Origin: an uncultured Bacilli bacterium
GTDB lineage: Bacteria > Bacillota_I > Bacilli_A > RF39 > UBA660
Length of the DNA stretch: 10,235 bases
NCBI GenBank assembly: GCA_947623645.1
Contig: CANQHK010000035.1
Location: forward strand, 1 to 10,235
Direction of reading: 5' to 3'
This document shows, in pieces, positions 1 through 7,103 of this stretch. Within the stretch, counting starts at the first letter, position 1, and the number at the start of each line of letters is the position of its first letter. The position numbers were made by a program, and so were the translations under genes. The notes under the pieces are model-generated. The model searched no databases, was not told where the DNA came from, and saw nothing but the letters and a program-made list of their open reading frames with translations.

Positions 1-17
1 CTATTATTTCTCTTGGT

Positions 18-119
18 TTATGTCATCGGAGCAGTTGCTCCAGCAGGTCCTACGAAGTAGCAGTTACCCCATGGAAAGTTTGGACGATTATTATTGTTAT
101 TGTTGTTATTTCCAAACAT
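18..119 (-). CDS. Possible Asn-tract microprotein (33 aa), unknown function
   Basis: A 33-codon reading frame that starts at ATG 119-117 and ends in TAA. The start is chosen because an AAAGGAG ribosome binding site lies 9 bases upstream. A longer in-frame version from 200 would add a Phe/Tyr/Lys-rich stretch that is really the leader and this binding site. The peptide begins MFG, then eight consecutive Asn, then RPNFPWGNCYF, then a collagen-like VGPAGATAP tail. The Asn codons are a mixture of AAT and AAC, so the tract is not a pure trinucleotide repeat and may be kept at the protein level. It has no membrane segment or signal peptide and contains one Cys. Small Asn- or Gly-rich peptides with GPAGAT-like ends recall spore-coat or exosporium surface peptides, but that is only resemblance. 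It is divergent from the neighbouring nuclease-like gene. Function unknown, and it may not be translated. Confidence 0.42.
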   Translation of the reverse strand: MFGNNNNNNNNRPNFPWGNCYFVGPAGATAPMT

Positions 120-170
120 TTTCTTTTTCTCCTTTCTAAAATAATATATGTTCTTCTTGTTTGAATAGTA

Positions 171-176
171 ATTATA
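171..176 (-). promoter_or_regulatory. Possible -10 element for the minus-strand microprotein
   Basis: Read on the minus strand, the bases form a perfect TATAAT. No good -35 is visible 17 bases upstream (TGTATT), so this could be chance in AT-rich DNA. A second option closer to the gene is CATATATTA. It fits the general shape of a sporulation-type -10 (CATA, three bases, TA) and would give a short leader. Neither is certain. Confidence 0.25.
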
Positions 177-203
177 AAAACATAGAAAGAAAAAATACAT
201 CCG

Positions 204-232
204 TTGAACTATCTCAAAAATTGTGTTAAGAT
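204..232 (+). promoter_or_regulatory. Sigma-A-type promoter for the EEP-family gene
   Basis: TTGAAC (204-209), a 17-base spacer and TAAGAT (227-232), with TGT just before the -10 giving an extended -10. The expected transcript start near 239 lies just ahead of the ribosome binding site (AAAGG around 242-246), so the leader would be only about 15 bases. Confidence 0.6.
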
Positions 233-253
233 AACTATAAGAAAGGCTAGTTT

Positions 254-1027
254 ATGGAAAAAGTATTTACGATTGCAAGTTTTAATATACAAAATCAAAA
301 TCTAAAGAAAAAGGAACAGAAATTGGGAAATGCTAAAGAGATAAAAGCACTTGTTGAAAAAGAAAAAATTGATGTTTTATCACTACAAGAAGCTGTTTCT
401 GAAATCGTTAATTCCATGAAAAAAGAATTCAAAGGATTTCATATTATTGGAAAGTATCGCTATGGGGAAAACTTTTTTACAAAAAAGATTCCTCTCTTAA
501 GAAAATATAATGAAGCAACTCCGATTATTACGAATTATCCGATTATTGAAACAGAAAATTATTCTCTTCCTTGGATTCCCAAATCTTTTTCAGACCTTAA
601 AAAAAGTATTTTAGAATATCGTTCCATTACTCCGAGAATTTTAACAGAAACCTTGATTGAAATAGGAGAAGGTCAAAAAATTAAAGTTTTTAATACACAT
701 CTTGAAAAAAGAATTTTAAGGCTTAAGTCTCGTCAACTAAAAAAGATTTTAAAAGTAATTTCGAATAGTGAATATCCAGTTGTTTTGACAGGAGATTTTA
801 ATATGGGGTTGGATCAGGCTCTTTTTCAAAAATTTGTTCAACAACTAAAAGACGTTCATTTAAAAAGAGTTCCAATTGATGAAAAAACTTGGAAGTATGC
901 TAAAAAAAATATAGCTATTGATCATATTTTTGTTCCGGAAGATTGGTGTGTGTTATCCAAAAAAGTAGTGGATAATCAAGTGGGAGATCATTATTTAATT
1001 TTAGCTCAATGTAAAATTGTGTCTTAA
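254..1027 (+). CDS. Endonuclease/exonuclease/phosphatase (EEP, DNase I-like) superfamily protein
   Basis: A 257-residue protein with the complete metal-dependent phosphoesterase signature of the EEP (DNase I/exonuclease III/sphingomyelinase) fold. Visible elements are SFNIQNQN with Asn11, LSLQEA with Glu46, FNTHLE with His149, LTGDFNM with Asp181 and Asn183, AIDHIF with Asp223-His224, and the closing GDHYLIL with Asp245-His246. The last is usually SDH, so Ser is Gly here. There is no signal peptide, so it probably acts in the cytoplasm on a phosphodiester or phosphomonoester. The superfamily covers DNA, RNA, lipid and inositol-phosphate substrates, and the sequence does not choose between them. 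Start ATG 254 has AAAGG 7 bases upstream and its own promoter. It lies 62 bases before pcrA, which has its own promoter, so any repair link is positional inference. Confidence 0.85.
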   Translation: MEKVFTIASFNIQNQNLKKKEQKLGNAKEIKALVEKEKIDVLSLQEAVSEIVNSMKKEFKGFHIIGKYRYGENFFTKKIPLLRKYNEATPIITNYPIIETENYSLPWIPKSFSDLKKSILEYRSITPRILTETLIEIGEGQKIKVFNTHLEKRILRLKSRQLKKILKVISNSEYPVVLTGDFNMGLDQALFQKFVQQLKDVHLKRVPIDEKTWKYAKKNIAIDHIFVPEDWCVLSKKVVDNQVGDHYLILAQCKIVS

Positions 1028-1041
1028 TTTGTCTTTTTTTC

Positions 1042-1070
1042 TTTTCAGCATTTTAAAAAAAATGTATACT
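1042..1070 (+). promoter_or_regulatory. Promoter for the pcrA operon
   Basis: TTTTCA (1042-1047), a 17-base spacer and TATACT (1065-1070). The expected start of transcription, near 1077, falls on the first base of the AGGAGG ribosome binding site (1077-1082), giving an almost leaderless mRNA with about 13 bases before ATG 1090. The T-run at 1033-1040 just upstream has no hairpin, so I do not call a terminator for the preceding gene. Confidence 0.6.
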
Positions 1071-1089
1071 ATTCTTAGGAGGAAAACAT

Positions 1090-3189
1090 ATGCTAGATTT
1101 TACAATGCTTAATGATAAACAAAAAGAAGCAGTTCTACAAACAGAGGGTCCTCTTTTAATATTAGCTGGTGCAGGAAGTGGGAAAACAAAAGTTTTAACG
1201 ACTCGAATTGCTTATTTAATAGAAGAAAAAAAAGTTAGCCCTTATCATATTTTAGCCATTACTTTTACTAACAAAGCAGCTAAAGAAATGAAGAGTCGTC
1301 TTCTTGATTTAATTGGAGAAAAAGCAAATTACTGTCAAGTATCAACCTTTCACTCTTTTGGTTTAAAAATATTAAGAGAAAATTATAGTTTTTTAGGATA
1401 TGATCACAACTTTACTATTATGGATAGTGATGATTCTTTAACGGTTGTAAAAAAGATTTTAAAAGAAATGGGATTCGATCCAAAACAAATGAACCCAAGA
1501 GCCATCAGAAATCAAATTAGTAGTTGTAAAAATGAACTGGTAACATATCAAGAATATGAAAAGTTTGCAGCTAGCGAATTTGAACAAGTTGTTTATGAAG
1601 TTTATCAAAAATATGAAAAAACTTTAAAGAACAATAATGCCGTAGATTTTGATGATTTGTTAATTTTACCAATCGAGTTATTTCGAAAGTATCCAGATGT
1701 CTTAGAAAAATATCAAGAGCACTATCCTTATATATTAATTGATGAGTATCAAGATACGAATGAAGCTCAATATATTTTATCCAAATTAATTTCTAAAAAA
1801 TATCGGAATCTTTGTGTTGTTGGAGATAATGACCAAGCTATCTATAGTTTTCGGGGGGCAAACTACAGAAATATTTTAAATTTTGAAAAAGATTATCCAG
1901 ATGCTAAAGTGGTATTGCTAGAAGAAAATTATCGTTCGACAGAAACGATTTTAAAAGCTGCAAACTGTGTGATTCGAAACAATCAAAATCGAAAAGAAAA
2001 AAATCTTTGGAGTAAGAAAACTTCTGGTGAAAAAATTTCTTATTTCCGAGCTTACGATGAAAAGGAAGAGGGACTTTTCTGTGTTCGTGAAATTCAAAAG
2101 TTAGTATCTCGTGGCGTTTCTTATGATGATATAGCAATTCTTTATCGAACCAATGCGCAATCGAGAACTTTAGAAGAAGCAATGCTCATGAATAATATTC
2201 CGTACCGCGTTGTTGGAAGTTTTTACTTTTATCTACGTCGTGAAATTAAAGATTTGATGAGTTATTTAAGACTTATTCATAATGATAAAGATGATGTTAG
2301 TCTTCTTCGAGTAATCAATACACCAAAACGAGGAATTGGTTTAAAGACCATTCAAAACTTAACCGAAAAAGCAAATTTAGAAGGAACTAGTATTTATGAT
2401 GCGATTACTTCCGGAAAAGAATTAGAGTTCAAAAAGACGATTGAAAGTTTAAAGAAAATGAGCGAAGATTTAACATTAACAGAACTGGTAGAAAAAGTTT
2501 TAACAGCAACAGGAATGAGGCAAGAACTTGAAAATGAAAAGACGTTAGAAAGTGAAGTTCGACTTGAAAACTTAGAAGAATTTAAGTCTATAACGAAAGC
2601 TTTTGAAGAAGAAAATGGATTGATTTCTTTGGAAGAATTTTTACTGGAAACCTCTCTTGTTAGTGACCGTGAGGAGTACCGAGATGAAGCCAATAAAGTT
2701 AGCTTAATGACTGTTCATTCTGTTAAAGGATTAGAGTTTTCTTATGTTTTCGTAGTAGGACTCGAAGAGGGAATTTTTCCACATATTAATTCTTTGATGG
2801 ATCGAAGTGAGTTAGAGGAAGAAAGAAGACTTTGTTATGTTGCAATTACTCGTGCCAAAGACAAACTATATCTTGTAAATACTAGAAGAAGAATGCTCTT
2901 TGGAAAAGATCAAATTAATCCACCGAGTCGATTTGTATCTGAAATTGATGCCGAACTTTTGGATACGAATGAATTTAGGAACGAAGAGGAAGCACAAGAA
3001 ACTCATGAAAAAGAAGAAAAATTCTATCAAGAGGATCAGAGTTATCGCTCTGGAGATCATGTCCATCATGATAAATTTGGAGATGGAATTGTCATTGAAG
3101 TAACCGATACTTTAGTAACCATTGCATTTAAAAGCCCTCACGGAATTCGAAAACTTATGAAAAACCATAAAGCATTACATAAGGTATAA
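1090..3189 (+). CDS. pcrA: ATP-dependent DNA helicase PcrA (UvrD/Rep superfamily 1A)
   Basis: A 3'-5' DNA helicase for repair, replication restart and RNA-polymerase-linked repair, 699 residues (family usually about 700-750). All motifs are in order: Q-motif LNDKQKEAV (7-15), Walker A AGAGSGKT with Lys32, Ia ITFTNKAAKEM (57-67), Walker B DEYQDTN (218-224), III VVGDNDQAIYSFRGAN with Gln249, IV LEENYRST, IVa YRVVGSFYFYLRREIKD, V LMTVHSVKGLEF with His543, and VI YVAITRAK with Arg588. The C-terminal 655-699 (GDHVHHDKFGDG) is the Tudor-like segment that in PcrA contacts RNA polymerase. One small oddity is Phe254 where PcrA usually has Trp (YRWRGA) in motif III. A perfect AGGAGG site 7 bases before the ATG fixes the start. 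It heads a four-gene run. The family is certain; PcrA rather than another UvrD-like helicase is supported by the C-terminal domain and the nearby ligA. Confidence 0.95.
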   Translation: MLDFTMLNDKQKEAVLQTEGPLLILAGAGSGKTKVLTTRIAYLIEEKKVSPYHILAITFTNKAAKEMKSRLLDLIGEKANYCQVSTFHSFGLKILRENYSFLGYDHNFTIMDSDDSLTVVKKILKEMGFDPKQMNPRAIRNQISSCKNELVTYQEYEKFAASEFEQVVYEVYQKYEKTLKNNNAVDFDDLLILPIELFRKYPDVLEKYQEHYPYILIDEYQDTNEAQYILSKLISKKYRNLCVVGDNDQAIYSFRGANYRNILNFEKDYPDAKVVLLEENYRSTETILKAANCVIRNNQNRKEKNLWSKKTSGEKISYFRAYDEKEEGLFCVREIQKLVSRGVSYDDIAILYRTNAQSRTLEEAMLMNNIPYRVVGSFYFYLRREIKDLMSYLRLIHNDKDDVSLLRVINTPKRGIGLKTIQNLTEKANLEGTSIYDAITSGKELEFKKTIESLKKMSEDLTLTELVEKVLTATGMRQELENEKTLESEVRLENLEEFKSITKAFEEENGLISLEEFLLETSLVSDREEYRDEANKVSLMTVHSVKGLEFSYVFVVGLEEGIFPHINSLMDRSELEEERRLCYVAITRAKDKLYLVNTRRRMLFGKDQINPPSRFVSEIDAELLDTNEFRNEEEAQETHEKEEKFYQEDQSYRSGDHVHHDKFGDGIVIEVTDTLVTIAFKSPHGIRKLMKNHKALHKV

Positions 3190-3208
3190 AGAAAGGGATG
3201 TGAAAAAA

Positions 3209-3628
3209 ATGATGTCTGTTGATCATGTTCAAAAATATTTAGAAATGGGATATGATTTTTTAATTCATAATCCAAGCAAAAATGAATATTCTGGAGCTCT
3301 TATTTTTTATGATGGACCTCTTCGAATTTTGGATATACAGGAAGTAAAAGTGGAAAACTTTTTGGACTATTTTCCAAATATTCAAGAAGAATTAAAAAAA
3401 CATGATTCTTTAAAAGCTAAGTATTTTCTTTATCCAGAAAGAAAAATTATTACTCGTTTGCAAGATGAGGTAAGAGAAGGACCTTATGGAGAAAATAAAA
3501 GTTATCAGGTTGTTGGGGACTTTCAGGTAGAAACAGAAAGTTTATTTACAGCCTTTTTAGAATTAAATGAAAAAATTGCTCATCAAGAAAAAATTCGAGA
3601 TAAGCAATTAATTAAGAAAGGAAATTAA
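3209..3628 (+). CDS. Conserved-looking hypothetical protein, cytoplasmic (139 aa)
   Basis: I do not recognise this family. The protein is soluble, with no membrane segment or signal peptide. The mixed alpha/beta-looking N-terminal half includes YDFLIHNPSKNEYSGALIF and is followed by a charged C-terminal helix (LNEKIAHQEKIRDKQLIKK) that could form a coiled coil. I place the start at ATG 3209: the only ribosome binding site, AAAGGG at 3192-3197, lies 11 bases upstream. The in-frame GTG at 3200 is only 2 bases from it, and ATG 3212 is also possible. It begins 19 bases after pcrA stops and ends 3 bases before the next gene starts, so it is surely co-transcribed with both. Its position suggests either a DNA-repair accessory or an unrelated passenger, with nothing in the sequence to decide. 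Confidence 0.8.
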   Translation: MMSVDHVQKYLEMGYDFLIHNPSKNEYSGALIFYDGPLRILDIQEVKVENFLDYFPNIQEELKKHDSLKAKYFLYPERKIITRLQDEVREGPYGENKSYQVVGDFQVETESLFTAFLELNEKIAHQEKIRDKQLIKKGN

Positions 3629-3631
3629 AAA

Positions 3632-4546
3632 ATGAAAGAAAATGAAGATTTGACTCTTCTTGTGATGGCGGCTGGAATGGGAAGTCGATTTGGTGGACTT
3701 AAACAAATTGAACCTATGGGACCTAATGATGAATTTATTACGGATTATTCGATCTATGATGCAATGCGTGCTGGAATCAAAAAAGTTGTATTTATTATTC
3801 GAAAAGAAAACTTAGAAATTTTTCAGAATACAATCGAAAAAAGAATTGGTGGAAAAGTTGAAGTAGATTATGCTTTTCAAGAAAATGTCTTTTCCGTTGA
3901 TGGAAAAGAATATACCAGAGAAAAACCTTGGGGGACAGCGCATGCGATTTTTTCTGCTAAAGATAAAATTCATGGAAATTTCTTAGTGATTAATTCCGAT
4001 GATTTTTATGGAAAAGAAGCTTACTTAGAAGCAAAAGATGCTTTTGATCATTTTACATCTATGAAGGATGCTGCTTTAATTGGGTATCTAGTAAAAAATA
4101 CTTTGACTGAAAATGGTGCTTGTAAAAGAGGCGTTTGTGAAATCGAAGATGGTTCTTTAAAAAAGATTACGGAAAGTAGCATTGAAAAAATCAATGGTGA
4201 AATTATAGCGACTCCTCTTATTGGGGGAAAACCTTCAAAAATCTCTATAGATACTGTTGTATCTATGAATATGTGGGCATTTACTCCTTATATTTTTGAT
4301 CTTATTCAAGAATATATGAAAGATTTTATAGAAAGTCATAAAGATTCTTTGGATACTTGTGAATATTTAATTCCAGATGTTATTGAAAGAAGTATTGAAG
4401 AAAAGAAAATTCAAATGCGAGCAGTCCTTACCAATTCAAAATGGGAAGGAGTTACTTATAAAGAGGATAAAGAAGGAGTGAAGAAAGCTATTTTAGAAAA
4501 AATTGAGAAAGGAGAGTATCCAAGGAGTTTATGGAAAAATTCTTAA
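3632..4546 (+). CDS. Nucleotidyltransferase (sugar-1-phosphate NTP transferase-like), substrate unknown
   Basis: A 304-residue member of the NTP_transferase superfamily (GT-A-like Rossmann fold), which couples an NTP to a phosphorylated sugar or alcohol and releases pyrophosphate. The N-terminal nucleotide-binding loop AAGMGSRFGGLKQ (13-25) carries the GxGxR...K signature. PWGTAHA (99-105) is the base/sugar contact, and INSDDFYG (120-127) provides the metal-binding Asp pair 123-124. SMNMWAFTP (211-219) is a typical later strand. The C-terminus (WEGVTYKEDKEGVKKAI and GEYPRSLW) fits a family of uncharacterised 300-residue nucleotidyltransferases of gut Firmicutes that I recognise only by pattern. 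No kinase, epimerase or glycosyltransferase lies nearby to reveal the sugar. The ribosome binding site AAAGG sits inside the end of the preceding gene, and the gene's own 3' end overlaps the next start by 16 bases. Confidence 0.85.
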   Translation: MKENEDLTLLVMAAGMGSRFGGLKQIEPMGPNDEFITDYSIYDAMRAGIKKVVFIIRKENLEIFQNTIEKRIGGKVEVDYAFQENVFSVDGKEYTREKPWGTAHAIFSAKDKIHGNFLVINSDDFYGKEAYLEAKDAFDHFTSMKDAALIGYLVKNTLTENGACKRGVCEIEDGSLKKITESSIEKINGEIIATPLIGGKPSKISIDTVVSMNMWAFTPYIFDLIQEYMKDFIESHKDSLDTCEYLIPDVIERSIEEKKIQMRAVLTNSKWEGVTYKEDKEGVKKAILEKIEKGEYPRSLWKNS

Positions 4547-4983
4547 AGATTTTAAAGTTTACGATTCTTCCTATTACATTTGTCCTTTTAGCATTATTTA
4601 TTATTATTCAGTTTACTGCAGAAACATGGGTTTATGATTTACCAAATGGATATAAACTTCGAAAGTTGACGAATCAAAATGTTATTTTAGGAGTAGAAAT
4701 CGATGATGATTTTTATACTACCTATCAAAAAGAACAAGTTGGAATTACCGATTATATAGCAGAATTTCAATATAATTCGGATTGTATTGGAGTGAAAGTT
4801 TTAGAAAATAAAAAAGATACGACTAGTGTTACTTTCTATTTGGTGGATACAAAGGCAAGAAAAATACGAGGACCTTATGAAGATGAATCTACTTATCTTG
4901 CAGCAAGTAGTGTATGGACAAGTGAAAGTTTGGGGAATTGGATGACAACAACGGAAGCACCAGGAGGAGCATATTTTAAGTAA
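4531..4983 (+). CDS. Single-pass membrane protein with extracytoplasmic domain, unknown function
   Basis: A 150-residue protein with an N-terminal transmembrane helix at about 9-29 (ILKFTILPITFVLLALFIII), preceded by Lys residues so that the remainder is expected outside the membrane. There is no lipobox Cys. The outer domain begins with YDLPNGYKLRKL, then a beta-rich stretch, a single Cys in YNSDCIGVKV, and VDTKARKIRGPYEDESTY. The order of a GY motif, a middle tyrosine-rich strand and an ID/VDTK...GP element recalls DUF3997-type small secreted proteins, but this is a weak pattern match. ATG 4531 is the only plausible start. Its AAGGAG lies just 3 bases upstream, an unusually short spacing that may lower its translation or make it depend on the overlapping upstream gene (16-base overlap). 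Confidence 0.8.
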   Translation: MEKFLKILKFTILPITFVLLALFIIIQFTAETWVYDLPNGYKLRKLTNQNVILGVEIDDDFYTTYQKEQVGITDYIAEFQYNSDCIGVKVLENKKDTTSVTFYLVDTKARKIRGPYEDESTYLAASSVWTSESLGNWMTTTEAPGGAYFK

Positions 4984-5070
4984 AAGAGTTTTTGAATTCT
5001 TTTTCTTTTGAATTTTTTTAGGTGAATTTACAAAATTTTAAAGGATTTTCCACAAAAACTGTGGAAATTT
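4984..5070 (+). other. Intergenic region between the pcrA run and ligA
   Basis: About 127 bases separate the membrane-protein gene from ligA. The first part is T-rich and has GAATT three times (4994, 5010, 5024). The first two copies can pair as AATTC...GAATT around a 10-base T/C loop followed by seven Ts, a 5-bp all-but-one A/U hairpin too weak to call with confidence. The second part holds the inverted repeat and ligA promoter listed separately. Confidence 0.3.
5047..5067. repeat. Inverted repeat just upstream of the ligA -10 box
   Basis: TTTCCACA (5047-5054), loop AAAAC and TGTGGAAA (5060-5067) form a perfect 8-bp stem, followed by four Ts. The left arm read from 5046 is TTTTCCACA, one base from the DnaA-box consensus TTATCCACA. 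The opposite arm, read on the minus strand, is ATTTCCACA, two bases away. It sits where the -35 of the ligA promoter would be, so it may be an operator, or a weak terminator for the pcrA run. The sequence alone does not separate these. Confidence 0.5.
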
Positions 5071-5079
5071 TGATATACT
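5071..5079 (+). promoter_or_regulatory. Extended -10 promoter for ligA
   Basis: TGA immediately followed by TATACT (5074-5079) is a good extended -10. At 17 bases upstream there is no recognisable -35 (CACAAA); that space is occupied by the inverted repeat. The expected start is near 5086, giving a leader of about 25 bases with the AAAGGTGAGG binding region at 5097-5106. Confidence 0.55.
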
Positions 5080-5110
5080 ATTGATAGAAGATTAAGAAAG
5101 GTGAGGCATT

Positions 5111-7102
5111 ATGAAAGAGAGAATTGATGAGTTAGTAGAAATATTAAATCAAGCTAATTACGATTATCATGTTTTAGATAAACCAACCATTACCGATCAA
5201 GAATTTGATCAGTTATTAAGAGAGTTATTTACGTTAGAAGAAAAGTATCCAGAATATATTCGTGAAGATTCTCCGACACACCGGGTAGGGGGAGAAGTTT
5301 TAGAAAAGTTTGAAAAAGTAACACATGCAATTCCGATGATGTCTTTAGGAAATGTATTTAGTGACGAAGAAATTATGCAATTTGATCAACGTATTAAAAA
5401 AGAGGGAATTCGTCCGGAATATGTTTGTGAATTAAAAATTGATGGTTTAAGTGTTTCTCTTCATTATGAAAAAGGAAAATTAATTACTGCTGCAACGAGA
5501 GGAAATGGAGTTATTGGAGAAGATATTACAGCCAATGTAAAAACAATTAGAACCGTTCCTTTAACAATAAAAAAACCGATTGATATTGAAGTACGGGGAG
5601 AAATTTATATGAGTAAAGAAACTCTTCAAAAAATTAACGAAGAAAGAAAGAAAAATGGAGATCCTCTTCTTCAAAATTGCCGAAATGCTGCAGCGGGTTC
5701 TGTTCGTCAGTTGGACTCTAAAATCGCTGCTTCCCGAAAACTCGATTGTTGGATTTATCACATACCGAATCCCGAAGATTATGGAATTAAAACCCATTGG
5801 GAAGCCCTTGAATTTATGAAAGAGTTAGGATTTAAGACCAATCCAAATAATCGACTTGTTCAGGATGTTTCGGGAATTTTACAGTTTATCGATGAAAAAG
5901 GGAAATTACGGAAAAGTCTTCCCTACGATATTGATGGAGTGGTTATTAAATTAAATGATATAGGAAATCAAAGAAAGTTAGGGTTTACGGCGCATCATCC
6001 GAAGTGGGCAACGGCATATAAATTTCCAGCAGAAGAAGTTTTAACCAAATTAACCGATATTATCTTTACCGTTGGAAGAACGGGACAAATTACTCCCAAT
6101 GCTGTTTTAGAACCTGCCCTTGTTGCAGGATCAACTATCCGAAGAGCAACTTTACACAATGAAGATTATGTCAAAGAGAAAGATTTAAAAATTGGCGATA
6201 TTGTATCGATTCGAAAAGCGGGAGATGTTATTCCTGAAGTTGTAGAAGCAAAAGTTGAAAGAAGAGATGGAACGGAAAAAGACTTTCAAATGATTCATAC
6301 TTGTCCAATTTGTAAAGAACCCATTTATAAAAAAGAAGGACAAGTCGATTATTTTTGTATCAATCCCCATTGTCCAGCTCGAAAAATTGAAGGACTTTGT
6401 CATTTCGTAAGTAGAAAAGCAATGAATATCGATGGACTGGGAGAAAGAATTATTGAAGACTTCTTTAATTTAGAATTTATTAAAACTTTTTCGGATATTT
6501 ATGATTTAAAATATCATCGAGATACTTTAACAGAATTAGAAGGATTTGGAGATAAATCCATTGATAATTTGTTAGAAGCTATTGAAATTAGTAAACAGAA
6601 CTCTTTAGAAAAATTAATTTTTGCTTTAGGAATCCCCAATGTTGGAGAAAAGACAGCACAGATTCTTGCTCGAAAATATCAAACGTTAGATAACTTTATG
6701 AATGCTTCTTTAGAAGATTTAACAGCAATTTATGATATTGGAGAAATTATTGCCAAATCGATTGTAGAATATTTTGCAAAAGAAAGTAATCAAAAAGAGA
6801 TTCAGGCCTTAAAAGATAGAGGGTTAAATATGGAATACACCGGAGAATACACTAAAGAAACTGAGGACTTTTCTGGAAAAACTTTTGTAATTACTGGAAC
6901 TTTGCAAAAATATACGAGGGAAGAAGTCGAAGAAAAAATTGAACTTTTAGGAGGAAAAGCATCTTCTTCCGTTAGTAAAAAAACAGCAGCATTAATCCTC
7001 GGAGAAAATCCAGGAAGTAAGTACGATAAAGCTCTAAAACTAGGAGTTCCAATCTGGAGAGAAGAGGACTTAGAAGAATTATTCAAGAAGTACGAGGGAT
7101 AA
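5111..7102 (+). CDS. ligA: NAD-dependent DNA ligase LigA
   Basis: Seals nicks in duplex DNA using NAD+ during replication and repair. At 663 residues it is full length (family about 670). Domain Ia, the NMN-binding region, shows NYDYHVLDKPTITDQEFDQL (16-35). The adenylation domain has catalytic Lys109 in LKIDG, plus SPTHRVGG, MMSLGN, VRGEIYM, RNAAAGSVRQLD, YDIDGVVIK (272-280) and KWATAYKFPAEE. The OB fold includes VGRTGQITPNAVLEP (321-335) and IRKAGDVIPEV. A four-Cys zinc finger uses Cys398, 401, 416 and 421. Helix-hairpin-helix repeats follow (IDGLGERII, GIPNVGEKTAQ), then a C-terminal BRCT domain from about 586 (FSGKTFVITGTLQKYTREEV). A small deviation is QNCRNAAAGS where most families read NPRN. 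ATG 5111 is supported by the AAAGGTGAGG site. Its stop lies one base before the following gene. Confidence 0.97.
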   Translation: MKERIDELVEILNQANYDYHVLDKPTITDQEFDQLLRELFTLEEKYPEYIREDSPTHRVGGEVLEKFEKVTHAIPMMSLGNVFSDEEIMQFDQRIKKEGIRPEYVCELKIDGLSVSLHYEKGKLITAATRGNGVIGEDITANVKTIRTVPLTIKKPIDIEVRGEIYMSKETLQKINEERKKNGDPLLQNCRNAAAGSVRQLDSKIAASRKLDCWIYHIPNPEDYGIKTHWEALEFMKELGFKTNPNNRLVQDVSGILQFIDEKGKLRKSLPYDIDGVVIKLNDIGNQRKLGFTAHHPKWATAYKFPAEEVLTKLTDIIFTVGRTGQITPNAVLEPALVAGSTIRRATLHNEDYVKEKDLKIGDIVSIRKAGDVIPEVVEAKVERRDGTEKDFQMIHTCPICKEPIYKKEGQVDYFCINPHCPARKIEGLCHFVSRKAMNIDGLGERIIEDFFNLEFIKTFSDIYDLKYHRDTLTELEGFGDKSIDNLLEAIEISKQNSLEKLIFALGIPNVGEKTAQILARKYQTLDNFMNASLEDLTAIYDIGEIIAKSIVEYFAKESNQKEIQALKDRGLNMEYTGEYTKETEDFSGKTFVITGTLQKYTREEVEEKIELLGGKASSSVSKKTAALILGENPGSKYDKALKLGVPIWREEDLEELFKKYEG

Positions 7103-7103
7103 A

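Noticed and set aside
18..200. A 60-residue version of the minus-strand microprotein starting at 200
   Set aside because: Its extra N-terminus encodes the AAAGGAG ribosome binding site and AT-rich leader and has no binding site of its own, so the internal ATG at 119 is the better start.
1028..1041. Terminator after the EEP-family gene
   Set aside because: There is a T-run but no hairpin before it.
2394..2693. Minus-strand frame of 99 codons inside pcrA, Ser-rich
   Set aside because: It is a shadow of the Glu/Lys-rich coding strand, has no ribosome binding site, and the overlapped helicase is intact. The same holds for the other minus- and plus-strand frames within pcrA, ligA, fmt and the last gene.
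5040..5049. Ten-base perfect complement between AAAGGATTTT upstream of ligA and AAAATCCTTT in the candidate small RNA (7809-7818)
   Set aside because: The ligA site lies upstream of its -10 and is not in the ligA mRNA from that promoter; a 10-base AT-rich match is expected by chance in 10 kb.
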